A DNA stretch of 64,000 nucleotides from Desulfosporosinus lacus DSM 15449 (GTDB taxonomy: Bacteria; Bacillota; Desulfitobacteriia; Desulfitobacteriales; Desulfitobacteriaceae): the NCBI RefSeq assembly GCF_900129935.1, contig NZ_FQXJ01000003.1:682001-746000 (forward strand). The letters run 5' to 3'. A program made the position numbers and the translations under genes. Under the pieces are notes generated by a model, which saw only the letters and a list, made by a program, of their open reading frames with translations, made no database searches and was not told where the DNA came from. Positions 25,861-36,667 of this stretch are shown piece by piece; within the stretch, counting starts at the first letter, position 1; each line of letters begins with the position of its first letter.

Positions 25861-26778
25861 TTGCAGGCACTGATTACAGGAGTTAATGGGTTTGTAGGGA
25901 AATACCTTGCAAAAGAACTTCAGGAAAAAGGCTACTCAGTGAGTGGAATAGGTATGGGACAGTTTGATTTGCCAGATGTTCAGTATAAAGAAGTAAATAT
26001 AACGGATCAGATTGCCTTGGAACGGGCAATGAAAGAACTAAGGCCTGATATGATATTTCATCTAGCAGGTGTAGCGTCAGTCGGACATTCTTGGCTTGAT
26101 CCAAAGGCTTCATTTGAAGTAAATGTGATCGGAACAATTAACTTGTTGGAATCGTTAAAAGGACAAGATGTTCGGGCTATTATTAATGTTAGTTCATCAG
26201 AGCTTTATGGACCAGGACGACGCCTAGGAGAGAGATTTAGTGAGTCAATGCCCCCGAATCCACAGAGTCCTTATGCTACATCGAAGTATGCATCAGAACG
26301 CATTTCATTACAGTTAGGTCAGATGTACAAACTTCCAGTTATAGTAACCCGCCCGTTCAATCATATTGGAATCGGACAAAATGAGGGATTTGTGGTGCCT
26401 GACTTTGCACGTCAAATAATAGAAGCCTCAAAGCGAGACGAAAGTATTCGAGTCGGACGACTCGATGTTTATCGTGATTTTACAGACGTAAGGGATATTG
26501 TCAGAGCATATCGTTTATTGGCGGAAAAAGGTCAACAGGGCGAAACGTACAATATTTGTTCGGGAGAAGCTAAGAAAATCAGTGATATTCTTGATCTTAT
26601 GCGCGCCGAACGTGGAAACCTAAGCGTAGAGCTTGACGAAAGTAAGTTACGCCCTGTGGAGAATATCTACTCCGTAGGGGATAATAATAAAATCCGTACT
26701 GCTGTTACATGGGAACCCATTTATTCTATTGAAGATAGTTTGAAAGGGGTATTAGCCGAGTGGGAGAATCGGCTTTGA
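25861..26778 (+). CDS. rmd: GDP-6-deoxy-D-lyxo-4-hexulose reductase (Rmd-like)
   Basis: 305-residue extended short-chain dehydrogenase: GVNGFVGKYL nucleotide motif at the start, catalytic Tyr and Lys in SPYATSKYASE, and FNHIGIGQNEGFVVPDFARQI as in Rmd. It should reduce the Gmd product to GDP-D-rhamnose. GDP-fucose synthase and a second dehydratase are alternatives, but the sequence lacks the GMVGSA start of fucose synthases and lies directly upstream of gmd. The start is a TTG behind GGGGAGG. Confidence 0.75.
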   Translation: MQALITGVNGFVGKYLAKELQEKGYSVSGIGMGQFDLPDVQYKEVNITDQIALERAMKELRPDMIFHLAGVASVGHSWLDPKASFEVNVIGTINLLESLKGQDVRAIINVSSSELYGPGRRLGERFSESMPPNPQSPYATSKYASERISLQLGQMYKLPVIVTRPFNHIGIGQNEGFVVPDFARQIIEASKRDESIRVGRLDVYRDFTDVRDIVRAYRLLAEKGQQGETYNICSGEAKKISDILDLMRAERGNLSVELDESKLRPVENIYSVGDNNKIRTAVTWEPIYSIEDSLKGVLAEWENRL

Positions 26779-26880
26779 GTTTTAGTATGCTTAAACATGA
26801 TCGTGGAAATATGCTACAGTGGTCAAGCGTGTACTGTGCAAGTAGATAGAAATATAACGAGCTAGGAAGGGATTGTTTAG

Positions 26881-28696
<1,816 letters not shown>

Positions 28697-28700
<4 letters not shown>

Positions 28701-29926
28701 GTGGTGCATTGGACGTAAACGGCGTTGCTAAAGCGTACCGTCAGTATAAAGGCGAAATTCAGCGTGTTGCTTCATGGTTTGTCCCGAATGTTTACCCGGC
28801 TAAAGAGACATGGGTGCTCGAAGACATTAGCTTTTCGCTCTCTCCAGGAGAGGCTGTGGGGATTATCGGACAAAATGGTGCTGGTAAAAGCACACTCCTC
28901 AAGATCATCACAGGCACGACTAAACCCACAAATGGAAGCGTGCAAGTGAAGGGCAAGATTGCCGCGATTTTAGAACTAGGAATGGGGTTTAATCCAGACC
29001 TCACCGGCCGTCAAAACGTCTATCATTCGGCAGGATTAATGGGTTATACCAGCGAACAAATCGATACTGTCATTAATAATATTGAGGAATTTGCTGAGAT
29101 CGGCAAGTATTTTGAAGATCCAGTGCGCACTTTCTCAAGTGGGATGCAGATGCGCGTGGCTTTCGCAGTCGCGACGGCTTTTCGTCCTGATATTCTGATT
29201 ATCGATGAGGCACTTAGTGTGGGAGACTCTTACTTTCAGCACAAAAGTTTCGATCGTATCCGCGAGTTTCGAGAACAAGGGACAAGCCTTCTTTTTGTCT
29301 CACACGATAAAGGAGCAATCTTGGCCTTATGTGATAGGGCTATTTTACTTGACAAGGGTCACCTGCTTAGAGATGGCGATCCGGAGGAGATAACCGACTA
29401 CTACAATGCTCTAATCGCAGAGAAAGCAAATAGCACGATTGAACAGGTGGTAATGGGTAACGGAGGCATACAAACACGCTCCGGAACCGCTGAAGCTAAA
29501 GTAATAGAGGTTGCTCTGTATAATGCTAAAGGTCAAGTTGCTGAATATGTCGGAGTGGGTGAGCGGGTTGAATTACGAATCAAGGTTAAGGTTTATCAAT
29601 CCATTGAAACCTTGGTATTGGGCTATGGTATCAAAGATCGTTTAGGCCAAGTAATGCATGGTACAAACACTTGGCATACGAAGCAAGTTATCAACAAACC
29701 AAATGTTGGAAGTGAATATGAATTCGTCATCGCCTTTCAAGCAAACCTGGGAGTGGGCAGCTACTCCATTCAGACCGCATTGGTCGATCGTGACACGCAC
29801 CTTACAGCTAACTACGAATGGCTTGACCTTGCCTTGGTTTTTAATGTTATAAATATCGATAAGGTGCATTTTGCTGGTTGTATGTGGATCGAGTCGAGGA
29901 TAACAATAGAGGAGTATGGTAAATGA
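28697..29926 (+). CDS. wzt: ABC polysaccharide exporter, ATPase with chain-end-binding domain (Wzt)
   Basis: 409 residues from the ATG that overlaps the wzm stop; a longer upstream frame is not needed. Nucleotide-binding domain: Walker A GQNGAGKST (about 58-66), signature FSSGMQMRVAFA, Walker B ILIIDEALSVGD. From about residue 260 there is an additional beta-rich domain (LGYGIKDRLGQVMHGTNT) matching Wzt_C. In E. coli O9a this domain binds the capped non-reducing end, so only completed chains are exported. Its presence implies a capping enzyme, and the next gene is a methyltransferase. Confidence 0.92.
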
Positions 29927-31332
29927 GATTTATTTCTTATGCCCAGAATTTTGAAGATGTTATGCTCTGGCGGGCGCTTAAGCATGTAGAGATAGGATTC
30001 TATGTCGATGTTGGTGCAAATGACCCACAGCATGACTCTGTAACTAAGGCGTTTTACGAACGCGGTTGGCGTGGTATCAATATCGAGCCAGTCTCCCAGT
30101 GGTTTAATAGGTTAGTAAGTGAACGTACACGGGACATTAACCTGCAAGTTGCCGTGGGTGCTCAGTCAGGAGAGACAATAATCTACGATCTACCTGACAC
30201 GGGCTTGTCTACCATGGATAAATCAATTGCGGAACGACATGAGACGGAGCGGGGTTATCGAAAAGTCGAGTATAAAGTGCATGTTAAAACCTTGACAGAG
30301 ATCTGTATTAACCTGCATATAGCTCCGATTCATTTTCTGAAAATTGACGTCGAGGGTGCCGAGAATGAGGTACTCGAAGGGATTGATTTTTCTAAACTTA
30401 GGCCGTGGATTGTGGTAGTAGAATCTACGCTACCGAACACTCAAATAGAAGATTATGCAAACTGGGAACCTATTTTGCTGAATGCAAATTACGATTATGT
30501 ATACTTCGATGGCTTGAATCGATTTTACGTGGCGCAAGAACATCCAGAACTCAGAAAAAGTTTTATAACGCCTCCCAATGTGTTTGATGACTTTGCTACC
30601 CAAGAGGTGTCTATAGCCAACGCACATATTGAGTATCTAACCTTACAGCTTGACGAAATTAATCGAATGATGACAGAGCAAAATAGTACGATCGTTGAAC
30701 AACAGATCAATAACCAGCATCAAACTTTACAACTTGATGAATTAAATCAAAAGCTCACAGAAACACAAACTGCGTTGACTGAACAACAGGCCCGCGCTCA
30801 GCATCTTCAAGACGAGTGGAATACAGCTAACGCAAAAATAGACGAACTAAACCATTATTCTCAACATTGGTGGACGGTGGCTGACGGTCTAAACCAAGAG
30901 ATGCAAGCTGCTTATCACAGCAAGTCCTGGCGTATCACTGGGCCATTACGTATGGTTATGAAATTCCTACGGCAGTTATCTTTTTTCCTATTGAGGATGG
31001 TACGTTGGATGCTCTCTCTACCCAAACGTATTGTTAAGCGCACAGTGAGCATAGCAGTACTTTATGTACTAGCAAGACCTAGTTTAAAAGCAAAAGGTAC
31101 AAATCTTCTCGCTAAGCATCCTGAATTCAAAGCCCGTCTTCGCTCGGTGGTATCCAATAATGGCATATTAGTACATCGGTCTGGTTCCGCTGAGCCATCT
31201 CGTCTACCGATACCTGATCAATCAGAAAACCTACATCTGAACCCCAATATTGCCCAACTAAGCAGCCATGCACGACACATTTACGAGGATCTAACAGGGG
31301 CAATTGCTAAGCACCAAAAGGAGGATAACTGA
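29923..31332 (+). CDS. FkbM methyltransferase with coiled coil and membrane-associating tail
   Basis: 469 residues. The FkbM SAM-dependent methyltransferase domain spans about 1-215 (FISYAQNFEDVMLWRALK, FYVDVGANDPQHDSVT, HFLKIDVEGAENEVLEG). A predicted coiled coil of roughly 100 residues follows (LTLQLDEINRMM, TLQLDELNQKLTETQTALTE, repeated QLDE register), then SWRITGPLRMVMKF and basic-hydrophobic stretches likely to sit on the membrane. By position and plan it is the analogue of O9a WbdD: cap the chain by methylation and measure its length with the coiled coil. The family match is firm; the ruler role is inference. It overlaps wzt by ATGA. Confidence 0.82.
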   Translation: MRFISYAQNFEDVMLWRALKHVEIGFYVDVGANDPQHDSVTKAFYERGWRGINIEPVSQWFNRLVSERTRDINLQVAVGAQSGETIIYDLPDTGLSTMDKSIAERHETERGYRKVEYKVHVKTLTEICINLHIAPIHFLKIDVEGAENEVLEGIDFSKLRPWIVVVESTLPNTQIEDYANWEPILLNANYDYVYFDGLNRFYVAQEHPELRKSFITPPNVFDDFATQEVSIANAHIEYLTLQLDEINRMMTEQNSTIVEQQINNQHQTLQLDELNQKLTETQTALTEQQARAQHLQDEWNTANAKIDELNHYSQHWWTVADGLNQEMQAAYHSKSWRITGPLRMVMKFLRQLSFFLLRMVRWMLSLPKRIVKRTVSIAVLYVLARPSLKAKGTNLLAKHPEFKARLRSVVSNNGILVHRSGSAEPSRLPIPDQSENLHLNPNIAQLSSHARHIYEDLTGAIAKHQKEDN

Positions 31333-34300
31333 TGCGTATCGTACTGGATATGCAAGGAGCACAATCAACTGGTAGCCGAAATCGTGGTATTGGTCGTTAT
31401 ACTCTTTCACTCGCTAAAGCTATAGCGCTTAATCAAGGTGAACACGAAATAATCCTCGCATTGAACGGCCTCTTCCCCGATACCATTGAACCCATCCGTG
31501 CAGCTTTCGTCGATCTACTACCGCAGGAGAACATCCTCATCTGGTATGCGCCAGGACAGGTGAGTAGCTCAAATGTTGAGAATATTTGGCGCCGTCGCGT
31601 AGCAGAGTTAACCCGAGAGGCATTTTTGGCGAGACTTAACCCAGATATCGTTTTAATTAGTAGTCTTTTTGAGGGGTTTAATGATGATGCTGTTACAAGT
31701 ATTGATACGCTGAGTAGTACAGTCCCGACAGCGGTGATTCTTTATGACTTAATTCCTCTTATTCACCGCCAGCCGTATCTGGAAAATCCACTAGTCGAGT
31801 CATGGTATGAGAACAAGCTTGGTCACCTGCGCCGCGCCAAGATGTTACTTGCTATTTCAGAATCTTCACGGCAGGAGAGCATGTCTTATCTTGGCTTTTC
31901 TTCGGACAATTCCATCAACATCTCTACAGCAGCCGAATCTCATTTTCAACCCAAGTTAATAAAAACTACTCAAGCAACAGAAATTTGTCAACGCTATGGA
32001 CTGTTACGTCCTTTCGTAATGTATACTGGAGGCATCGACCACCGTAAAAATATTGAAGGATTGATTCGTGCCTATGCAAGGTTGTCCAAAACACTTCGAG
32101 ATGGTCACCAATTAGCAGTAGTCTGTTCCATTCAGCCACAGGACCGCGAAAGATTGTACAATATTGCCATAAAATATGGTCTTTCATGCGATGAGGTTAT
32201 TTTTACTAGTTTTGTGCCGGAAGAGGACCTAATTGTTCTTTACAACCTTTGTAAGGTCTTTATTTTTCCTTCTTGGCACGAAGGCTTTGGACTGCCAGCA
32301 CTAGAGGCTATGAGCTGTGGAAAGGCAGTAATCGGTGCAAATACAACAAGTTTGCCAGAAGTTATTGGCAGAGAAGATGCCCTCTTTGATCCTCATAGCG
32401 ACATGGCAATTACTGAAAAACTGACTCAAGTACTAGTTGATGACGTCTTTCGTCAAGAACTAGAACAGTACGGAATTGAACAGGCTAGAAAGTTCTCATG
32501 GGAGAATAGTGCTAAACAGACGATTATTACCTTTGAAAAATGGCTTGCACATCAGGAACAAAGGACAACGCCAATTTGTATCTCGCCGCGCCGACTAAAA
32601 TTAGCGTACATTTCCCCATTACTACCTGAACGTAGTGGTATAAGTGACTATAGTGCTGAACTCCTGCCAGAACTGGCATGTTACTACGATATCGATGTCA
32701 TTGTGGCACAAGATACTGTTTCTGACACTTGGGTAAAAGCAAATTGTTCCATTCGAAGCGTTGAGTGGTTCCGTGCCAACGCTCCTCGCTATGACCGGGT
32801 GCTTTACCACTTTGGTAATTCCCCTTTTCATCAACATATGTTCGCGCTTCTTGATGAGATCCCTGGCACGGTCGTACTTCACGATTTTTTCCTATCAGGT
32901 ATCGTTTCCCATATAGATTTTAACGGGGATGTCCCAAATTGTTGGGCTATTGAATTATATCGGGCGCATGGCTATCAGGCAATGCAAGAACGCTTCCATG
33001 CTACCTCTCGGGATGAAGTAGTATGGAAGTATCCTTGTAATTACGGCGTCCTGCATAATGCACGGGGCATCATCGTGCACTCTGAAAATTCTCGGCGACT
33101 GGCAGAGTCTTGGTACGGTGCGTCTGTGGCTCAAGATTGGTTGGTAGTTCCGCTCTTGCGAATTCCTGCCACAGTGCAAGATCGTACCAGAGCCCGTCAA
33201 GCCTTGAATTTTGACGCGGACGATTTCATCGTTTGCAGTTTCGGTCTGCTAGGCCCAATCAAGCTCAACGAGCGTCTACTAAAGGCCTGGCTTAGTTCAA
33301 GTCTAGCAAAAAACCAAAGCTGCATACTGGTTTTTGCAGGGGAAAACGATAAAGGGGATTATGGAGAGCGCTTACTTAATGACATAAGCAACAGCGGACT
33401 GACTAAACGTATCAGAGTAACTGGATGGCTGGATATTGCCTCCTTCCGTCAATATCTTGCTGCGGTTGATGTGGGAGTGCAGTTGCGCACCCTTTCCCGT
33501 GGTGAAACATCGGGCGCCGTGTTGGATTGCATGAATTATGGCCTGCCCACTATCGTTAATGCAAACGGCAGTATGGCAGATCTGCCTGATGACGTGGTAT
33601 GGAAAATTCCAGATGAATTTAGCGAGGATGAGCTCAAGGAGGCCTTGGAGGTGTTATGGCGGGATGAGTCGTTGCGTCAAAGACTGGGAGAGCAAGCCCG
33701 GGAGGCTATTGTTACCAATAATGCGCCTCGTGCTTGTGCCAAACAGTATTGTGATGCAATCGAGGGTATGTACAAGAAAGCTTTTACAGGTATTTCTGGG
33801 TTGACGCAGGCGATTGCCCGGATTGAATCTGCGCCGAAGGATTCTTCGGCTTATCAGACGCTAGCCAGTTGTATCGCGCATTCATTGCCAACTAAACTTG
33901 CTTCCAGGCAATTGCTTGTTGATATTTCGGTGCTGGTTCAAGGCGACGCCAAATCTGGCATCCAGCGCGTGGTGCGCAGTATCCTTCGAGTCTGGCTTGA
34001 GCATCCGCCTTCAGGGTGGCGGGTCGAACCCGTGTATGCCCCGCTTGATGCGGGCTATCGATATGCGCGTCGTTTTACCGCAGGATTTTTAGGCTGTCCG
34101 ACTACCGGCTTGACTGATGACCCTATCGAATATCGGTCTGGTGATCTCTTCTTAGGGTTGGATCTTCAACATCATGTCGCTCTGAAGCAACAAGAAACTT
34201 ATCAGCAGATGCGTCGCCATGGCACTGAAGTTAGGTTTATGGTCTACGATCTATTACCGCTCATGATGCCACGGGCGTTTCCAGAAGGGATTGCACAACT

Positions 34301-35039
34301 GCATAAAGACTGGCTAGATGTGGTATTTCAAAGTGATGGTGCGGTGTGCATTTCTAAAGCCGTGGCTAATGAACTGAGCGGGTGGTTCAAGAAAAATGCT
34401 CCTCACCGGCTGCGGTCATTCAAGATTGGCTGGTTTCACCTTGGTGCGGACATTAAAAACTCAGTACCTTCTAGCGGTCTGTCTGATGATGCCGATGCAG
34501 TGATAGAGAAAATTCGTAAACGCTCTAGCTTCTTGATGGTTGGAACAATTGAACCTCGCAAAGGTCATGCTCAGACGTTAGAGGCCATGGATCGGCTTTG
34601 GGCCAAAGGTGTTGATGCTAATCTTGTTATCGTCGGTAAGCAAGGCTGGAAGGTCGAAGCACTTATTGAGAAGCTACGTCACCACATAAAACTAAATGAG
34701 CATCTGTTCTGGCTGGATGGGATCAGCGATGAATATCTAGAAAAGGTCTATGCCGTAAGTACCTGCCTCATCGCCGCCAGCGAAGGCGAGGGATTCGGTC
34801 TGCCTCTCGTTGAAGCCGCGCAGCATAAACTGCCCATCATCGCCCGTGACATCCCAGTATTTCGTGAAGTAGCTGCCGAGCATGCATTTTATTTTGTGGG
34901 AGAGAAACCACAAGCTTTGGCAGACGCCATTGAGAGATGGTTAACACTGGATAGCGAAGGCAAAACTCCGCAGTCCATAGGGATGCCTTACCTTACGTGG
35001 AGAGAGAGCGCGCAAAAGTTGCTTAATGAGGTATTTTAG
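31332..35039 (+). CDS. Multidomain glycosyltransferase, three GT domains
   Basis: 1235 residues with three glycosyltransferase-like parts. The first (about 1-400) is a complete GT4: GIGRYTLSLAKA, HEGFGLPALEAMSCGKAVIG. The second (about 419-810) starts LKLAYISPLLPERSGISDYS and has the weaker donor-site string GETSGAVLDCMNYGLPTI. The third (about 855-1235) starts with LLVDISVLVQGDAKSGIQRV and has GEGFGLPLVEAA and FREVAA. It is probably the polymerase that builds the repeat unit, as O9a WbdA does with two domains. The last third is visibly richer in G+C than the next gene, suggesting separate ancestry or transfer. The start overlaps the methyltransferase stop by one base. Confidence 0.88.
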   Translation: MRIVLDMQGAQSTGSRNRGIGRYTLSLAKAIALNQGEHEIILALNGLFPDTIEPIRAAFVDLLPQENILIWYAPGQVSSSNVENIWRRRVAELTREAFLARLNPDIVLISSLFEGFNDDAVTSIDTLSSTVPTAVILYDLIPLIHRQPYLENPLVESWYENKLGHLRRAKMLLAISESSRQESMSYLGFSSDNSINISTAAESHFQPKLIKTTQATEICQRYGLLRPFVMYTGGIDHRKNIEGLIRAYARLSKTLRDGHQLAVVCSIQPQDRERLYNIAIKYGLSCDEVIFTSFVPEEDLIVLYNLCKVFIFPSWHEGFGLPALEAMSCGKAVIGANTTSLPEVIGREDALFDPHSDMAITEKLTQVLVDDVFRQELEQYGIEQARKFSWENSAKQTIITFEKWLAHQEQRTTPICISPRRLKLAYISPLLPERSGISDYSAELLPELACYYDIDVIVAQDTVSDTWVKANCSIRSVEWFRANAPRYDRVLYHFGNSPFHQHMFALLDEIPGTVVLHDFFLSGIVSHIDFNGDVPNCWAIELYRAHGYQAMQERFHATSRDEVVWKYPCNYGVLHNARGIIVHSENSRRLAESWYGASVAQDWLVVPLLRIPATVQDRTRARQALNFDADDFIVCSFGLLGPIKLNERLLKAWLSSSLAKNQSCILVFAGENDKGDYGERLLNDISNSGLTKRIRVTGWLDIASFRQYLAAVDVGVQLRTLSRGETSGAVLDCMNYGLPTIVNANGSMADLPDDVVWKIPDEFSEDELKEALEVLWRDESLRQRLGEQAREAIVTNNAPRACAKQYCDAIEGMYKKAFTGISGLTQAIARIESAPKDSSAYQTLASCIAHSLPTKLASRQLLVDISVLVQGDAKSGIQRVVRSILRVWLEHPPSGWRVEPVYAPLDAGYRYARRFTAGFLGCPTTGLTDDPIEYRSGDLFLGLDLQHHVALKQQETYQQMRRHGTEVRFMVYDLLPLMMPRAFPEGIAQLHKDWLDVVFQSDGAVCISKAVANELSGWFKKNAPHRLRSFKIGWFHLGADIKNSVPSSGLSDDADAVIEKIRKRSSFLMVGTIEPRKGHAQTLEAMDRLWAKGVDANLVIVGKQGWKVEALIEKLRHHIKLNEHLFWLDGISDEYLEKVYAVSTCLIAASEGEGFGLPLVEAAQHKLPIIARDIPVFREVAAEHAFYFVGEKPQALADAIERWLTLDSEGKTPQSIGMPYLTWRESAQKLLNEVF

Positions 35040-35076
35040 AGACAGCTCATTTATAATAAAAAATGGAGGTCAAGAG

Positions 35077-36159
35077 ATGAAAGTGGCAATCGACATGAGG
35101 GCGTTGCCAAGAACAGGTATCGGAAATTATAGTCAAGCTCTCTTTGAAGGACTTCCTAAGCTCTTTCCTGCAACAATAAAGACGGTATCGGTTGCAGATA
35201 ACGTAATAATTTCAAGACAGAAGCTACGAGGTTACATAAACCGTTTAAGCAGACTGTGGTGGGAGCAGCAAAAACTACCGAATCTTCTCCGTAAAAATCA
35301 AGTTGACATTCTGCATAATCCTATGAATCATGGACTCCCGATAAAACAGGTCTGTAAATCTGTTGTAACTATACATGACGTAATTCCTTTAGTCTTTAGC
35401 GATCAATATCTCAAGACATTTGTGGAACGCACTTATTATAATTTAGCGTTAAAAGTGGCGATATCACGGTCATCCATGATAATTACAGATTCAGCATTTT
35501 CTATGAATGAAATTATTAAGTACTTAGATGTACCAATCAAAAAGATAAGGGTTATTCCTTTGGCGTGCGGGAAAGAATTTAAACCAGTTCTCGAAATGAA
35601 TAGGTTAAAAAACGTTAGAGAAAAGTTTGGACTTAGGCGACCATTTCTCCTGACGATAGGAGGAAATGAGCCGAGAAAGAATGTAGCTCGATTAATAAAT
35701 AGCTTTGAAGGAATTAGCGAGAAGTATAGTGTAGATTTGGCTGTAGTGGGGGGGGACTGGAGGGGAAGCGGGTTTAGTAAGGGAATTATGAAAGCTAACA
35801 ATGTTTATTTTCTAGGTTCAGTTGAGCAAGAGGAACTTGTTGCTTTATATAGTTCTGCTGAACTGTTTGTTTTTCCTTCGCTGTATGAGGGATTTGGTCT
35901 TCCAATACTGGAGGCAATGGCTTGTGGATCCCCTGTAGTTGCGTCAAACACTTCATCTATTCCTGAGGTTGCAGGAGATGCGGCGTTACTTTTTGATCCT
36001 CGTGATCAAGAGGATATGAATAGAACTATTAGGGGGATTCTTGGCAGTCGTGAAATAAAAGAAGAACTGAAGCAAAAGGGCTTCGAACGAGCAAAGCAAT
36101 TTACTTGGGAGAATACACTGAATAAAACTATGGAGGCTTATAGGTATGTATTGAGCTAA
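35077..36159 (+). CDS. GT4 glycosyltransferase
   Basis: 360 residues from the ATG behind GGAGG (the longer frame begins inside the upstream gene). It starts [19 protein letters not shown], has [14 protein letters not shown] at the domain hinge and [19 protein letters not shown] as donor site, and ends with [12 protein letters not shown]. It is a retaining GT-B enzyme using a nucleotide sugar; by context a rhamnosyl- or mannosyltransferase. Codon use is A+T-rich, in contrast to the preceding gene. A decayed flippase gene follows. Confidence 0.88.
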   Translation: MKVAIDMRALPRTGIGNYSQALFEGLPKLFPATIKTVSVADNVIISRQKLRGYINRLSRLWWEQQKLPNLLRKNQVDILHNPMNHGLPIKQVCKSVVTIHDVIPLVFSDQYLKTFVERTYYNLALKVAISRSSMIITDSAFSMNEIIKYLDVPIKKIRVIPLACGKEFKPVLEMNRLKNVREKFGLRRPFLLTIGGNEPRKNVARLINSFEGISEKYSVDLAVVGGDWRGSGFSKGIMKANNVYFLGSVEQEELVALYSSAELFVFPSLYEGFGLPILEAMACGSPVVASNTSSIPEVAGDAALLFDPRDQEDMNRTIRGILGSREIKEELKQKGFERAKQFTWENTLNKTMEAYRYVLS

Positions 36160-36194
36160 CTTCTAGTTAACACCAGTGCCTATGTTAATATTAG

Positions 36195-36640
36195 ATGGCG
36201 GATTTGCTCAGGGTGGGTTTCAGAAGATGGGAACTAATTTGTTCACTGGCTTTGTTTGGTTTATTGGCTATGTCACTTAGTGGCTTGAGTTTTCGATTCT
36301 ACTTGCATTATTGTTTTTCGTTTTTGTTCACATGTCGTGGGACTAGTAGACAATGGCATTGTCGTAGGTTGCTATCCTTTTTGGTAGTTTTTGGGCTAAT
36401 ACTTAACGAAGTGCTATTACTAATTTCACCAGATTCCTTGACTGCCAGGATGATACTTGGACTGGTAGGGGCATTTTTGTATTGTCTGTCTCGCTGGACT
36501 ACTCACGCAAGGAACACCTGCCGGAGTGGGCGTAAGGGAATTTATCCAGTTTTTTGTACGGCGTAGTTAAAGAGGCGGATTTGGTGCTGGCCGTTTACGA
36601 TAGGACGAGTAGTGACAATATTGGGAGATTTTTAGAGGCC
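36195..36640 (+). pseudogene. Decayed UPF0104 flippase-like gene
   Basis: No single frame is intact, but fragments in successive frames match the C-terminal half of the intact gene at 41024: ALFGLLAM (like GALFGLLAL), GLLTQGTPAGVGVREF (like GLITPGAPAGVGVREI), VVKEADLVLAV (like VVVEVDLLLAV), and IGRVVTILGDF (like LGRVMTVMGDL). At least two frameshifts separate them. This explains the 508-base gap between the GT4 and the large membrane protein. Confidence 0.8.
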
Positions 36641-36667
36641 TGCGAATCTTAGGAAACGGAGTAAAGT

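Noticed and set aside
36195-36566. The 123-codon ORF as a real small membrane protein
   Set aside because: Its frame shifts in and out of flippase similarity, so it is a chance open stretch in a pseudogene.
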